Part shown: positions 43,830 through 51,003 of the stretch, piece by piece | Numbering within the stretch: the stretch's first letter is position 1 | Layout of the letters: each line of letters begins with the position of its first letter | Assembly: GCA_019359315.1 (NCBI GenBank) | Contig: JAHHHO010000028.1 | Coordinates: forward strand, 1 to 64,000 | Length of the DNA: 64,000 nucleotides | Reading direction: 5' to 3' | From: Myxacorys californica WJT36-NPBG1 | GTDB taxonomy: Bacteria; Cyanobacteriota; Cyanobacteriia; Leptolyngbyales; Leptolyngbyaceae | Translations under genes and position numbers: made by a program | The notes under the pieces: model-generated | The model's input: only the letters and a program-made list of their open reading frames with translations | Databases searched by the model: none | Told to the model about the DNA's origin: nothing

Positions 43830-43909
43830 CGGTTCGCTTGAGCGGCTGCAAATAACCTTGAACTCAGCACCATTATCTCTCGGCAGCCCGCTCCAAGCGA
43901 ATGTTAGGC
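43824..43909 (-). other. attC-like recombination site 2
   Basis: On the minus strand the left core is GCCTAAC (43903-43909), and the stop TAA of the preceding gene is inside it. The arms TTCGCTTG-g-AGCGG-g-CTGC and GCAG-CCGCT-CAAGCGAA pair over 17 bp with two extra G on the left arm only, the pattern of extrahelical bases in attC sites. The loop holds GGTGCTGAGTTCAAG, shared with the other site. The right core (minus GTCATTG) is degenerate, so the site may be worn. Confidence 0.72.
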
Positions 43910-44734
43910 TTGTTCGGACTCATTTATAGCAGAATTACTTTCGTCTATTCGTTCGTAAAGCTCACCAAATCTCTCCTCCCAAAGCCGAACAAGAGATGAA
44001 ATTTTAGGCTCCAAGGCATTGCAATAGCTCTTTAGACTCTCAAATTCGTTTCGGGGACGCAGAACCAATTGAGCGACAAGGCTCAAACATGCGCCCACAA
44101 CAAGTTTGGCGTTTGGATAACTAAAAGTGACAAATCGCCACTCTATCCCTTGATGTAGCTCTGGATGTAGTATTGGCTCATCAATTTTTCCTGATGGGTG
44201 AACAGCCATACCGCGCAACCTCATAATTTCCTTCAGATGATCTCTAACCTGATGAAAGCTGCTTTCACCCATTAAAAATGCTCTACGCATTACTTCAGCA
44301 ATCTGCATATTTCTAGCTGTTTTATTCTTACTCCAACTTTTGGTAAGTTCTTCTGGAAGAGAGATCTTATCCTTAACAGAAGCATAGAAAGCATCAACAG
44401 CAATTGCACCTGACATAATTGCCTGCATTCCAGATTCAAATTCAGATTCCAATGCCTGTGCAACCCTATTATTGTCCGGCGTTTTCCATGCAGCAATAAC
44501 CTCCTTATTTCGCTCTTCAGCTTCGAGAAGATGCTGAAATGCAAGCTTTAGCCAAACTGGGCATACATCATAGTGGACATGCAACTTGAGATCAGCATTA
44601 AGCTCCCCTTTCTCATCTATTTTGATAGTGAAGCCACCAGCAGGTATCCCTACAGTCATACCTTGAGTTATGAAAATACCACCAACCGGACGGCTCCACT
44701 GATTGGAAGTATCAAAGCTATCTTCACTCACCAT
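43904..44734 (-). CDS. Cassette gene: hypothetical protein with HEPN-like motif
   Basis: A 276-residue protein from the ATG at 44734 (an in-frame TTG at 44743 is less likely). Residues 18-60 are beta-rich (GGIFITQGMTVGIPAGGFTI); the remainder is helical. RLRGMAVHP (172-180) contains R174-x4-H179, the catalytic pattern of HEPN ribonuclease domains, placed after a long helix as in that fold. No other domain recognised. The stop lies inside an attC core. Codon use is more AT-rich than in housekeeping neighbours. Could act as an RNase toxin or nucleotide-binding helper; this is inference from the motif. Confidence 0.6.
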   Translation of the reverse strand: MVSEDSFDTSNQWSRPVGGIFITQGMTVGIPAGGFTIKIDEKGELNADLKLHVHYDVCPVWLKLAFQHLLEAEERNKEVIAAWKTPDNNRVAQALESEFESGMQAIMSGAIAVDAFYASVKDKISLPEELTKSWSKNKTARNMQIAEVMRRAFLMGESSFHQVRDHLKEIMRLRGMAVHPSGKIDEPILHPELHQGIEWRFVTFSYPNAKLVVGACLSLVAQLVLRPRNEFESLKSYCNALEPKISSLVRLWEERFGELYERIDESNSAINESEQA

Positions 44735-44749
44735 TATTGCCAAATAATT

Positions 44750-44795
44750 ATCAAAGTCTAACGGATTAAAATATCAAAGTCTAACGGATTAAAAG
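44750..44795. repeat. Tandem 23-bp duplication carrying attC-like cores
   Basis: ATCAAAGTCTAACGGATTAA followed by AA(T/G) occurs at 44750-44772 and again at 44773-44795. Each copy contains GTCTAAC, and the second leads directly into the GCCTAAC core of attC-like site 1. It forms the leader of the second cassette gene. Confidence 0.9.
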
Positions 44796-44882
44796 CCTAA
44801 CGACTCAAATCAGCGGCGGCAGACAAACTCGAACTCAGCGCCAGCAGCTTTCAACCGTCCGCCTGCATTTGAATTGTTAGAC
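44795..44882 (-). other. attC-like recombination site 1
   Basis: On the minus strand it begins GTCTAAC (44876-44882) and ends GTTAGGC (44795-44801), both exact attC core patterns (RYYYAAC and GTTRRRY). The arms pair as TCAAAT-g-CAG-g-CGG-a-CGG with CCG-CCG-CTG-ATTTGA, with three extra bases on the left arm only. The loop contains GGCGCTGAGTTCGAG. At 88 bp it is in the normal attC size range. It starts nine bases after the stop of the leftward gene at 44892. Confidence 0.8.
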
Positions 44883-44891
44883 CGCGTAAAC

Positions 44892-45653
44892 TCAATGATA
44901 AGAATTTATGTCTTCTTCAAGAACGTCTAAATGATAGCTTATCTTTATAAGCAGTTCACGCACTTCCTCAATCGCAGTTTCAACTTCTTCACGATTAGGA
45001 CGATATGCTTCTTTATGCACCACTTTGTTCCTCAGTTTATCTACTTCACAACCCTTTAAATCAATTAGTAAATCAGCCAAAGTTGAATTTGGTATTTTTT
45101 TTAGTTCCTCCTCACTAGGAGGGTTATCACTATATTTTCTTAGGGCACTAATCTTAGAAGTAGAATCAGCAAGACACGATATTTTTGATTCATTAACAAC
45201 CCAATTTAGAAAAACGTTCTTAAGCTTTCCATATGCAAGTTTTTCAACAGCAGATTGGAGAGAATTAAGCAAACTGTTGACCTGGTCAACATCTCTCTTG
45301 GTTTCCTTCCAAAAAGGACGATATACCAGTTCTACTTTTAAGTAATGGTAGAAAAAGACCTCCAAAGCTTGAGTTAGAAGAAGCACACAATTAGAATATC
45401 GTTTCTCCTCATATAACGGATAGCAATCAAAGAAAAGAGTAAGATACCTTGATTGAATGCGATCTCTGTTTATACCGAATATCTTTCCGCAGCTTTCATT
45501 AAAGCAACGTACTTCTTTGAATGAAATCGGTTGTATTGTTTTGAGATCAGAAACGCGGTTGAAAATGTTCTTGTATCCGCATTCGGGACACACTGCGATA
45601 AAGTTTTCGTAATTTGTTTCTATATCTTCTGCATAAAGCATGATCTCAGACAT
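44892..45653 (-). CDS. Cassette gene: zinc-ribbon plus HEPN-like protein
   Basis: A 253-residue protein. The N-terminus has CPECGY (Cys22, Cys25) and CFNESCG (Cys50, Cys55), probably one zinc ribbon. The helical remainder ends with KLRNKVVHKEAYRP (207-220), containing R208-N-x3-H213, the RNxxxH signature of HEPN ribonucleases. An upstream helix with YSNCVLLLTQALEVFFYHYL fits the first HEPN helix. The gene is AT-rich. It starts near 45653 with AAGGAG just upstream on the minus strand and is followed by an attC-like site. Likely RNase-type toxin or defence factor (inference). Confidence 0.68.
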   Translation of the reverse strand: MSEIMLYAEDIETNYENFIAVCPECGYKNIFNRVSDLKTIQPISFKEVRCFNESCGKIFGINRDRIQSRYLTLFFDCYPLYEEKRYSNCVLLLTQALEVFFYHYLKVELVYRPFWKETKRDVDQVNSLLNSLQSAVEKLAYGKLKNVFLNWVVNESKISCLADSTSKISALRKYSDNPPSEEELKKIPNSTLADLLIDLKGCEVDKLRNKVVHKEAYRPNREEVETAIEEVRELLIKISYHLDVLEEDINSYH

Positions 45654-45755
45654 TTAGTGGTGTTTTTAAGGAGAAATCTCAGTAATAGTTTATCAACCAC
45701 AATCAATAAACTGAGCGGTCTAACTCTTTTTTAGATGGATTTGCTCCCTCCTATT

Positions 45756-45994
45756 CTGCATAACACCTCCAAATTGGGATCCTAGGCAGAGGTCAATCTG
45801 TATAACACCCCAAATCAGCACATTATCTAGACAAAGATCTGCATAACACGCCAAAATAGGTGATTAGGCAGAGGAATATCCGTATAACACTCCAATTTGG
45901 AGTGTTATACGGACAGGGATCTACATAACACTCCAAATTGGGTGATTAGGCAGACAACGATCGATATAACATTCCTGTGCAGCATGTTATGGGG
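45756..45994. repeat. Six-unit 41-bp array of imperfect hairpins
   Basis: Units start at 45756, 45798, 45839, 45880, 45921 and 45962. The consensus start is CTGYATAACACTCCAAATTG, and each unit is itself a dyad ending GGGTGATTAGGCAG, followed by an 8-base variable tail. Unit 4 contains a perfect 33-bp inverted repeat (45880-45912; 16-bp arms, 1-base centre). No gene is seen in 45654-46543. Confidence 0.88.
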
Positions 45995-46067
45995 AGAAAC
46001 TGTTCGATAGTAACTCCGCTTTTGAAGCATATTTGAATCCCCTTCAGCAAACTTTTATCATTCAGAG

Positions 46068-46094
46068 GCGATTAGCGCAAAGCACAACTCCGCA
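46068..46094 (-). repeat. Dispersed repeat, copy 3 (reverse)
   Basis: On the minus strand this reads TGCGGAGTTGTGCTTTGCGC followed by TAATCGC. It sits between two tandem arrays. See copies at 16808, 39641 and 50861. Confidence 0.7.
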
Positions 46095-46183
46095 GAAACC
46101 GCGCTTTAGCAGAACATGTGGTGTTCCCCTTTGGGGAATTGCTGTTCTTATCCCTCAAAGCGCATCAACCTAATGCATCCTCC

Positions 46184-46440
46184 ATGAGCTTTGGACGTTC
46201 GTGTCTGAACTTCCGAAGTTCACGTGTGAGCTATGGAAGCTTGTGCGTCAGCTATGGAAGCTCGTGTGTCAGCTTCAGAAGCTCATGCAATGAGTGTTGG
46301 TAGTTCGCGTGTGAGCTATGGAAGCTTGTGTGTCAGCTATGGAAGCTCGTGTGTCAGCTTCAGAAGCTCATGCAATGAGTGTTGGTAGTTCGCGTGTGAG
46401 CTATGGAAGCTCGTGTGTCAGCTATGGAAGCTCATTGAAG
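46184..46440. repeat. 21-bp / 85-bp nested minisatellite
   Basis: GTGTGAGCTATGGAAGCTTG recurs at 46224, 46309 and 46394, exactly 85 bp apart. Each 85-bp unit holds three related 21-mers (such as GTGTCAGCTATGGAAGCTCG-T and GTGTCAGCTTCAGAAGCTCA-T) and one 22-mer (GCAATGAGTGTTGGTAGTTC-GC). A frame through the first part encodes SYGSSCV-type heptads, but the 22-mer breaks it, so coding is unlikely. Confidence 0.9.
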
Positions 46441-46543
46441 TAAATTTCGCGATCGCTCTGTGATCCCAACGCCTAATCCGGGAATACTCAACGTACCCCC
46501 GCCACGTACAGCAACCTTGCCTTTCACTAAAATTAGGTGCACC

Positions 46544-47113
46544 ATGAAAACAACAAGTAATGGCAATGGTACAAGTCAGGGGAACGGAACTCCCGCTCAA
46601 TCCACTGCTGCCGCTACATCCTTCTTGTCTGAATCCTTAACATCTGCTGGCTCTGAACCCTTAAGCCAAAGCGATCGCGACACCATTCTGGGTTTAATTA
46701 CTCAGATGCGCGACCTGTTACCCTTCTTGCAAGACCTCACCGCAGAAGAGCGGAAAAGTCTATTAGGCATGGGCGATAAAAACCGCGTCTTTGCCGGAAA
46801 AGTCCTAGAGGTGATCCAGCAAAACGCTGACTTCTTGCCGCGTTCCTTCAATGTCGAGAAATTCCAACAGAATTTGACCACTTTCGATCGTTTGTCTACC
46901 ACTTTAATGGCACTGAATCAACTCCGGGATCTTGTAGATGCAACCGCGATCGCAATCGGCTCCGAAGCTTATGAAGAGGCACTAGAAGCTTATCGTCATG
47001 CCAAAGCCAGCGGTCGAGGCGCAAGTCTGGAAGCGATGATGGCAGACCTAAAGCTGCGATTTGCTCGCAAGCCGAAGAAGGAAAAGCCCGAAGTGACTGA
47101 ATCAAAAGAATAG
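46544..47113 (+). CDS. Conserved helical protein of unknown function
   Basis: A 189-residue protein. The ATG at 46544 is preferred to one at 46460 because the extra 28 residues are Pro-rich and unconserved in character. A Ser/Thr/Gly-rich head precedes helices with ILGLITQMRDLLPFLQDLTA, EERKSLLGMGDKNRVFAGKV and LDRLST-like TFDRLSTTLMALNQLRDLVD, then IGSEAYEEALEAYRHAKASG and a Lys-rich tail. The GDKNR and GSEAYEEAL blocks fit a conserved, unnamed bacterial family that I recall. It lies just after the minisatellite. Confidence 0.65.
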   Translation: MKTTSNGNGTSQGNGTPAQSTAAATSFLSESLTSAGSEPLSQSDRDTILGLITQMRDLLPFLQDLTAEERKSLLGMGDKNRVFAGKVLEVIQQNADFLPRSFNVEKFQQNLTTFDRLSTTLMALNQLRDLVDATAIAIGSEAYEEALEAYRHAKASGRGASLEAMMADLKLRFARKPKKEKPEVTESKE

Positions 47114-47299
47114 AGATTAAAGATCAGGCCTTGTCGAACACAACGGTACTCACTTCTCAACCTATTGTTGTTCAAAAGTAAGTTCCCTTATGGGTAATCG
47201 CTACTTTTGTTTGATGAGGCTTAAACACGAACAGACGAAATTTTAGCGATCGTATAGTAGAGAAAGTATTGTCGATTGGCTTTACCAAAATTAGTAAGC

Positions 47300-48877
47300 T
47301 CATCCTTCAAATTCAACATTCTTGCGATTCCAAATCTTGAGGCTTCCTTGCTCGCCGCTCGCTACGATCGTTCTTCCATCAGGGCTAAACGCAACAACAC
47401 CTTTTCCAGATAATAGTTTTCCAGGCAATGTGTGTAGTGCTTCTCCTACAGTCTGATTGTCCAAACTGTGGGAAAGCTTCCAAACCTGAATCGTTCCATC
47501 GTTGCTACTACTAGCTAACAGGCTTCCATCAGGACTTAATGCCAGTGAAGTAACAGATTTTAAGTGCCCGTTGAGGGTTTGATGGAGCCTGCCATCGCGA
47601 AGATCCCATAGTTTGATGGTTGAATCTGAACTGCCACTGATCAGCGTCTTTCCATTGGGAGTAATCAGGACAGAATTTATCCATCCCGTATGTCCTGTAA
47701 GCACTTGAGGCAATGCCCATCCTTCTAAGTTCCAAATTCGGATGGTGCGATCGGCACTTCCACTAACAAGCCGTTTTCTGCAAGGACTAATGGCAATCGA
47801 AAAAACGGTATCTGTATGACCGTTGAGAGTTCGCTTTAAAGTTCCAGTGTCAGTGTGCCACAAACGAATCAGCTTATCGGCACTGCTGCTTGCTACCATT
47901 CCATCAGAACCAAAGGCAAGGGAACTCACAAAACCTGAATGGCTAGACGATAGCCCCATACCCGTAAAAATATGGGAGAGCAACTTGGTCGTCAGTTTCC
48001 AGCTAGTGACGGTTTGATCTAAGCCACCTGCTACTAACGTTTGACCGTTGGGACTAATGGCAAGAGCCAAAACTGGCTTGGCCAATAGGAATGTGTAAAG
48101 TTGTCTGCCTGTGTGCAGATCCCACCAAATAATCGTCCGATCGTCGCTGGCAGTGAATACGGTTTGACCATCGGGACTAAATGCGATCGTATTCACGGCT
48201 TCTGAGTGATGGTGGAGGGTATCGACCTCTATCCAACTATCCTTAGCAGCACTGACCTGCTCAGAAGAGGATGAGCTACCAATCGTTAATGTGCGTTTCT
48301 GTCGTTGTTGCCTTTGCACTTCTGCTTTCAGTCTTTGCAATTCACCGTCAACATCAAAGTTTCTGAAGCGATGAATGAGGTCATCTTCTGCAAACGTTAA
48401 CTCTATTAACGCGTCGGTGTAAGCGGATTGATAGAAAAAATCGTCGTTAATTCTGGCTTCCATTCGAGAAAACGCTTGAAATGCAGGTTCAGGGCTACCT
48501 CCGTCCAGCATTTTGATTGCGCCATAGATGCCAAGTCCAACTACTCCTCCAACAGCGCTCATCGCTCCGATGCCAAGTCCAATTCCACCAAAGCTACCGA
48601 CAAGTCCAATTCCGCCAAACGTTGCAGAGAAGCCTGCTCCTCCGAGTGTGCCTACTCCCATCGCCGTCAGCGCCATTGGGTCGGCGTCAACGACGCCTCG
48701 ATAAGCTCCATATCCGGCTGCACCTGAGATCGCACCCGCTCCCATGAATGCCGTTGATCCGACACCGATCGCAGTTCCACCCCCTGCTATCCCAATGCCA
48801 CCGATCGCACTCGAAAATCCTGCTCCTGCCAATGCACCTGTAACAACAGATGTTGCACCTTTCTGTGCTGATGTCAT
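47300..48877 (-). CDS. WD40-repeat protein with glycine-rich N-terminus
   Basis: A 525-residue protein. Residues 1-150 are Gly/Ala-rich and hydrophobic (VVTGALAGAGFSSAIGGIGI, VGGVVGLGIYGAIKML), probably membrane-associated. A charged helix follows (LQRLKAEVQRQQRQKR). Residues 220-520 contain seven WD40 units, for example HHSEAVNTIAFSPDGQTVFT, GHTDTVFSIAISPCRKRLVS and GHLKSVTSLALSPDGSLLAS, enough for a closed propeller. Serves as a protein-binding platform; partner unknown. Confidence 0.88.
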   Translation of the reverse strand: MTSAQKGATSVVTGALAGAGFSSAIGGIGIAGGGTAIGVGSTAFMGAGAISGAAGYGAYRGVVDADPMALTAMGVGTLGGAGFSATFGGIGLVGSFGGIGLGIGAMSAVGGVVGLGIYGAIKMLDGGSPEPAFQAFSRMEARINDDFFYQSAYTDALIELTFAEDDLIHRFRNFDVDGELQRLKAEVQRQQRQKRTLTIGSSSSSEQVSAAKDSWIEVDTLHHHSEAVNTIAFSPDGQTVFTASDDRTIIWWDLHTGRQLYTFLLAKPVLALAISPNGQTLVAGGLDQTVTSWKLTTKLLSHIFTGMGLSSSHSGFVSSLAFGSDGMVASSSADKLIRLWHTDTGTLKRTLNGHTDTVFSIAISPCRKRLVSGSADRTIRIWNLEGWALPQVLTGHTGWINSVLITPNGKTLISGSSDSTIKLWDLRDGRLHQTLNGHLKSVTSLALSPDGSLLASSSNDGTIQVWKLSHSLDNQTVGEALHTLPGKLLSGKGVVAFSPDGRTIVASGEQGSLKIWNRKNVEFEG

Positions 48878-49112
48878 GACGCTCCTTTTTCAGGTGATGC
48901 TTGACGGCGATCGCAAAAACTACATTTTTAGCTATCCCAATCGAGACCGGGAACTTAAAGAGATACAGGAGTATATTTCCAAGCGTCACCCCCACTTCCG
49001 GAAAGATTGCACTCTTAAGGTAATCGCGACTTGTGTAGGAGAAATTTGCTTTTTTAACAAGCTTCTGTTACATTACTTTACATAACTAAAAGAAATGTTA
49101 CAGGAGGCTTCG

Positions 49113-49349
49113 ATGCTAGTTATTCTTACAGCCCTTTTTGTGGTTGGTTGGGTCGCCGTTGCCCTGCTCGGTTCTTTGACCTACTTTTTGGGTGAGCAGT
49201 CTAAGCCGATCCACGAGCGTAACTGGCGGTCTAAGTCGTTTGAGAAGATTTCTGAATCCATTACTGGAAATAAAATTGACTTTAGCGATCGCGTCCCCGC
49301 TTTCGTTGTGTCCGACGCTTACTCCAGCAATGGTTTACCCAATGCGTAG
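49113..49349 (+). CDS. Small single-span membrane protein
   Basis: A 78-residue protein. The ATG at 49113 follows AGGAGG by six bases, so it is preferred to the ATG at 49095. Residues 2-27 (LVILTALFVVGWVAVALLGS) form one membrane helix; a conserved-looking cytoplasmic part follows (YFLGEQSKPIHERNWRSKSF, ITGN). It resembles small thylakoid membrane proteins of cyanobacteria such as photosystem II accessory factors, but I cannot name it. A strong terminator follows. Confidence 0.75.
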   Translation: MLVILTALFVVGWVAVALLGSLTYFLGEQSKPIHERNWRSKSFEKISESITGNKIDFSDRVPAFVVSDAYSSNGLPNA

Positions 49350-49387
49350 ACGCTAATTCTAGAAAAGACTATCTCTCTCCTAAAGTT

Positions 49388-49422
49388 ACCCCTCAATTCT
49401 CCAGCCAGAATTGAGGGGTTTT
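49388..49422 (+). terminator. Rho-independent terminator
   Basis: ACCCCTCAATTCT (49388-49400) pairs exactly with AGAATTGAGGGGT (49407-49419) around CCAGCC, then TTTT. It ends the small membrane protein transcript and faces the stop of the convergent gene at 49452. Confidence 0.93.
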
Positions 49423-49451
49423 GTTGATTGCAATTCCTACAACGTTGCACG

Positions 49452-50087
49452 CTATGTCGATCGTGCAACGGCTTTGAGGACTTGAAACAATTGCACAGCC
49501 CGCTCTGGATCAACTAAATTGACTTCTGGCAGAAGTTGATAGAGCGAAGGACTACCCGCACGAAGGTAGACAAAGCGGTAGCTTATCCCATTCGTTGTCA
49601 GTCCCCAAACAGTGTCTTGTCTTTGTAAACTTGTGTGGGCGTAGGTAAGCAACTGAGGCAAACCTGCTAACGCTTCGACCGTGCTGTTTTTAGATTCGAT
49701 GACCAGCATCCAGAAGAATGGAGCCGCATTTTTAGAGCGATCGGCGGCAAGAATATCTAGGCGTCCTCTAATTTGGACATCCTCATCTTCCACGATGATT
49801 TCAGCAATGTCCTGTTCCAACGATAGTTTGATCGGTTGCTGATAAAAGCCTGCTAATCGTAGCAAGGGAGCTAACGCTAATAGCTTGACTTGTCCTTCTG
49901 AAACTTTGCCGAGTTTGAGATACTCTCGAAAGTCTTGACAAATTTGAGCCACTTCTCGCTGCTCAAACTCAGATAGAGGCTCCAGTGTGAGAAGCGATGT
50001 AAATGATAAGTTCTCAAAGCGTTCTTCAATTCTCAGCAACTGGTGAACTTCTAGCAGCGTTAGATCTTTTGCGTTCAGAATCGTCAT
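49452..50087 (-). CDS. PD-(D/E)XK-like restriction-endonuclease-fold protein
   Basis: A 211-residue protein from the ATG at 50087 (an upstream start at 50141 is less likely). Helical N-terminus (DLTLLEVHQLLRIEERFENL), then beta-rich core with IRGRLDILAADR and FFWMLVIESKNSTVEALAGL. The spaced Asp and E-x-K fit the PD-(D/E)XK nuclease core. Related proteins are numerous in cyanobacteria and resemble the type I restriction R-subunit N-terminus. No methylase is adjacent, so a restriction role is not supported by context. Confidence 0.7.
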   Translation of the reverse strand: MTILNAKDLTLLEVHQLLRIEERFENLSFTSLLTLEPLSEFEQREVAQICQDFREYLKLGKVSEGQVKLLALAPLLRLAGFYQQPIKLSLEQDIAEIIVEDEDVQIRGRLDILAADRSKNAAPFFWMLVIESKNSTVEALAGLPQLLTYAHTSLQRQDTVWGLTTNGISYRFVYLRAGSPSLYQLLPEVNLVDPERAVQLFQVLKAVARST

Positions 50088-50205
50088 GGTTTTAGCGATC
50101 GACAGCCTGATTCCCCTGAAATAAATTTTAGGACAAAGCATTAGGCTTGCCCTCTTCCCCTACAATGCTTTACCAGACCACGAAAATTTCGCTTGGAGAA
50201 CCGCA

Positions 50206-50715
50206 GTGGATTTATCTCGCATTCCTGCTCAACCAAAACCAAACCTGATCAACGTTTTGATTGAAATTCCCGCAGGGAGTAAGAATAAGTACGAATTTGA
50301 TAAAGACATGAACGCCTTCGCCCTCGATCGCGTTCTGTATTCATCGGTGCAATATCCCTACGACTACGGCTTTGTGCCGAATACGCTAGCAGATGACGGC
50401 GATCCGCTAGATGGCATGGTGATCATGGATCAACCGACGTTTCCAGGATGTATCATTGCAGCGCGTCCGATTGGCATGCTGGAAATGATTGATGGCGGCG
50501 ATCGCGACGAAAAAATTCTGTGTGTGCCAGACAAAGATCCTCGATACGTCAATGTAAAGTCGCTCAATGACGTTGCCCCTCATCGCTTAGAGGAAATCGC
50601 TGAATTCTTCAGAAGCTACAAAAATCTTGAGAAGAAAGTCACTGAAATTTTAGGTTGGCAAGACGTAGATAAAGTCATGCCTCTCGTTGAACAATGCATC
50701 AAAGCGGTTAGCTAG
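50206..50715 (+). CDS. ppa: Inorganic pyrophosphatase (family I)
   Basis: A 169-residue soluble pyrophosphatase that splits pyrophosphate from biosynthesis into phosphate. The start is GTG at 50206 after GGAG. Active-site segments are visible: [40 protein letters not shown] with the DDGDPLD metal motif, and [12 protein letters not shown]. Length is normal. A terminator follows. Confidence 0.96.
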   Translation: MDLSRIPAQPKPNLINVLIEIPAGSKNKYEFDKDMNAFALDRVLYSSVQYPYDYGFVPNTLADDGDPLDGMVIMDQPTFPGCIIAARPIGMLEMIDGGDRDEKILCVPDKDPRYVNVKSLNDVAPHRLEEIAEFFRSYKNLEKKVTEILGWQDVDKVMPLVEQCIKAVS

Positions 50716-50738
50716 ACTTCAATTCATAGCAAATCGAA

Positions 50739-50771
50739 AAGGCTTGGGGCTACTCCCAGGCCTTATTTTTA
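50739..50771 (+). terminator. Rho-independent terminator of ppa
   Basis: AAGGCTTGGG (50739-50748) pairs with CCCAGGCCTT (50755-50764), one G-T pair, around GCTACT, followed by ATTTTTA. Confidence 0.88.
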
Positions 50772-50860
50772 TGTGGAGAAATACGACTATTATTGGTATC
50801 GAGCAAACCGAAATGGGTAGCATAAGGGTTAACAACGTCGTGTGTTAGCCGCGTCTCCTC

Positions 50861-50886
50861 TGGAGTTGCGCTCTGCGCTAATCGCT
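50861..50886 (+). repeat. Dispersed repeat, copy 4
   Basis: TGGAGTTGCGCTCTGCGCTA is followed by ATCGCT, in the spacer between ppa and the metallo-hydrolase gene. It nearly equals copy 2 at 39641. Confidence 0.75.
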
Positions 50887-51003
50887 GGCAATTCATGGCA
50901 CATTGGCTATTTTGTGTAGGGATAAGGCATTCGGTGCTAATGTCACTCTCCCGAATCCTATTCGTCCATTCAGTAAACGCCTGAAACCAGCCTAGAGTTA
51001 GAT

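Larger units (their letters stand above)
43824..45724 (-). mobile_element. Integron-like gene-cassette array without integrase (CALIN-like)
   Basis: Two attC-like sites (43824-43909 and 44795-44882) each sit directly at the 3' end of a leftward gene (43904-44734 and 44892-45653). The arm holding extra bases is the gene-proximal arm in both, which sets the array direction leftward and agrees with both genes. The right edge has a lone core, GTTAGAC (minus strand, 45718-45724). No tyrosine recombinase is present in the window. The two-cassette unit is AT-richer than the genes around it. Confidence 0.7.

Noticed and set aside
43824-44882. The two attC-like hairpins as simple terminators
   Set aside because: They lack U-tracts, have loops of over 30 bases, and share cores, loop motif and one-sided bulges that a terminator would not need.
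45756-45994. 41-bp hairpin units as miniature attC sites
   Set aside because: They contain TAACA and GTTAT-like ends, but are only about 33 bp, lack GTTRRRY cores, do not follow genes, and have no one-sided extra bases.
45756-46440. Tandem arrays as a CRISPR locus
   Set aside because: Units are contiguous and degenerate throughout; there are no invariant repeats separated by unique spacers of constant length, and no cas gene is in the window.
48744-49085. Rightward ORF opposite the WD40 gene start
   Set aside because: It is mostly antisense to the glycine-rich N-terminus of the WD40 protein and shows no family of its own.
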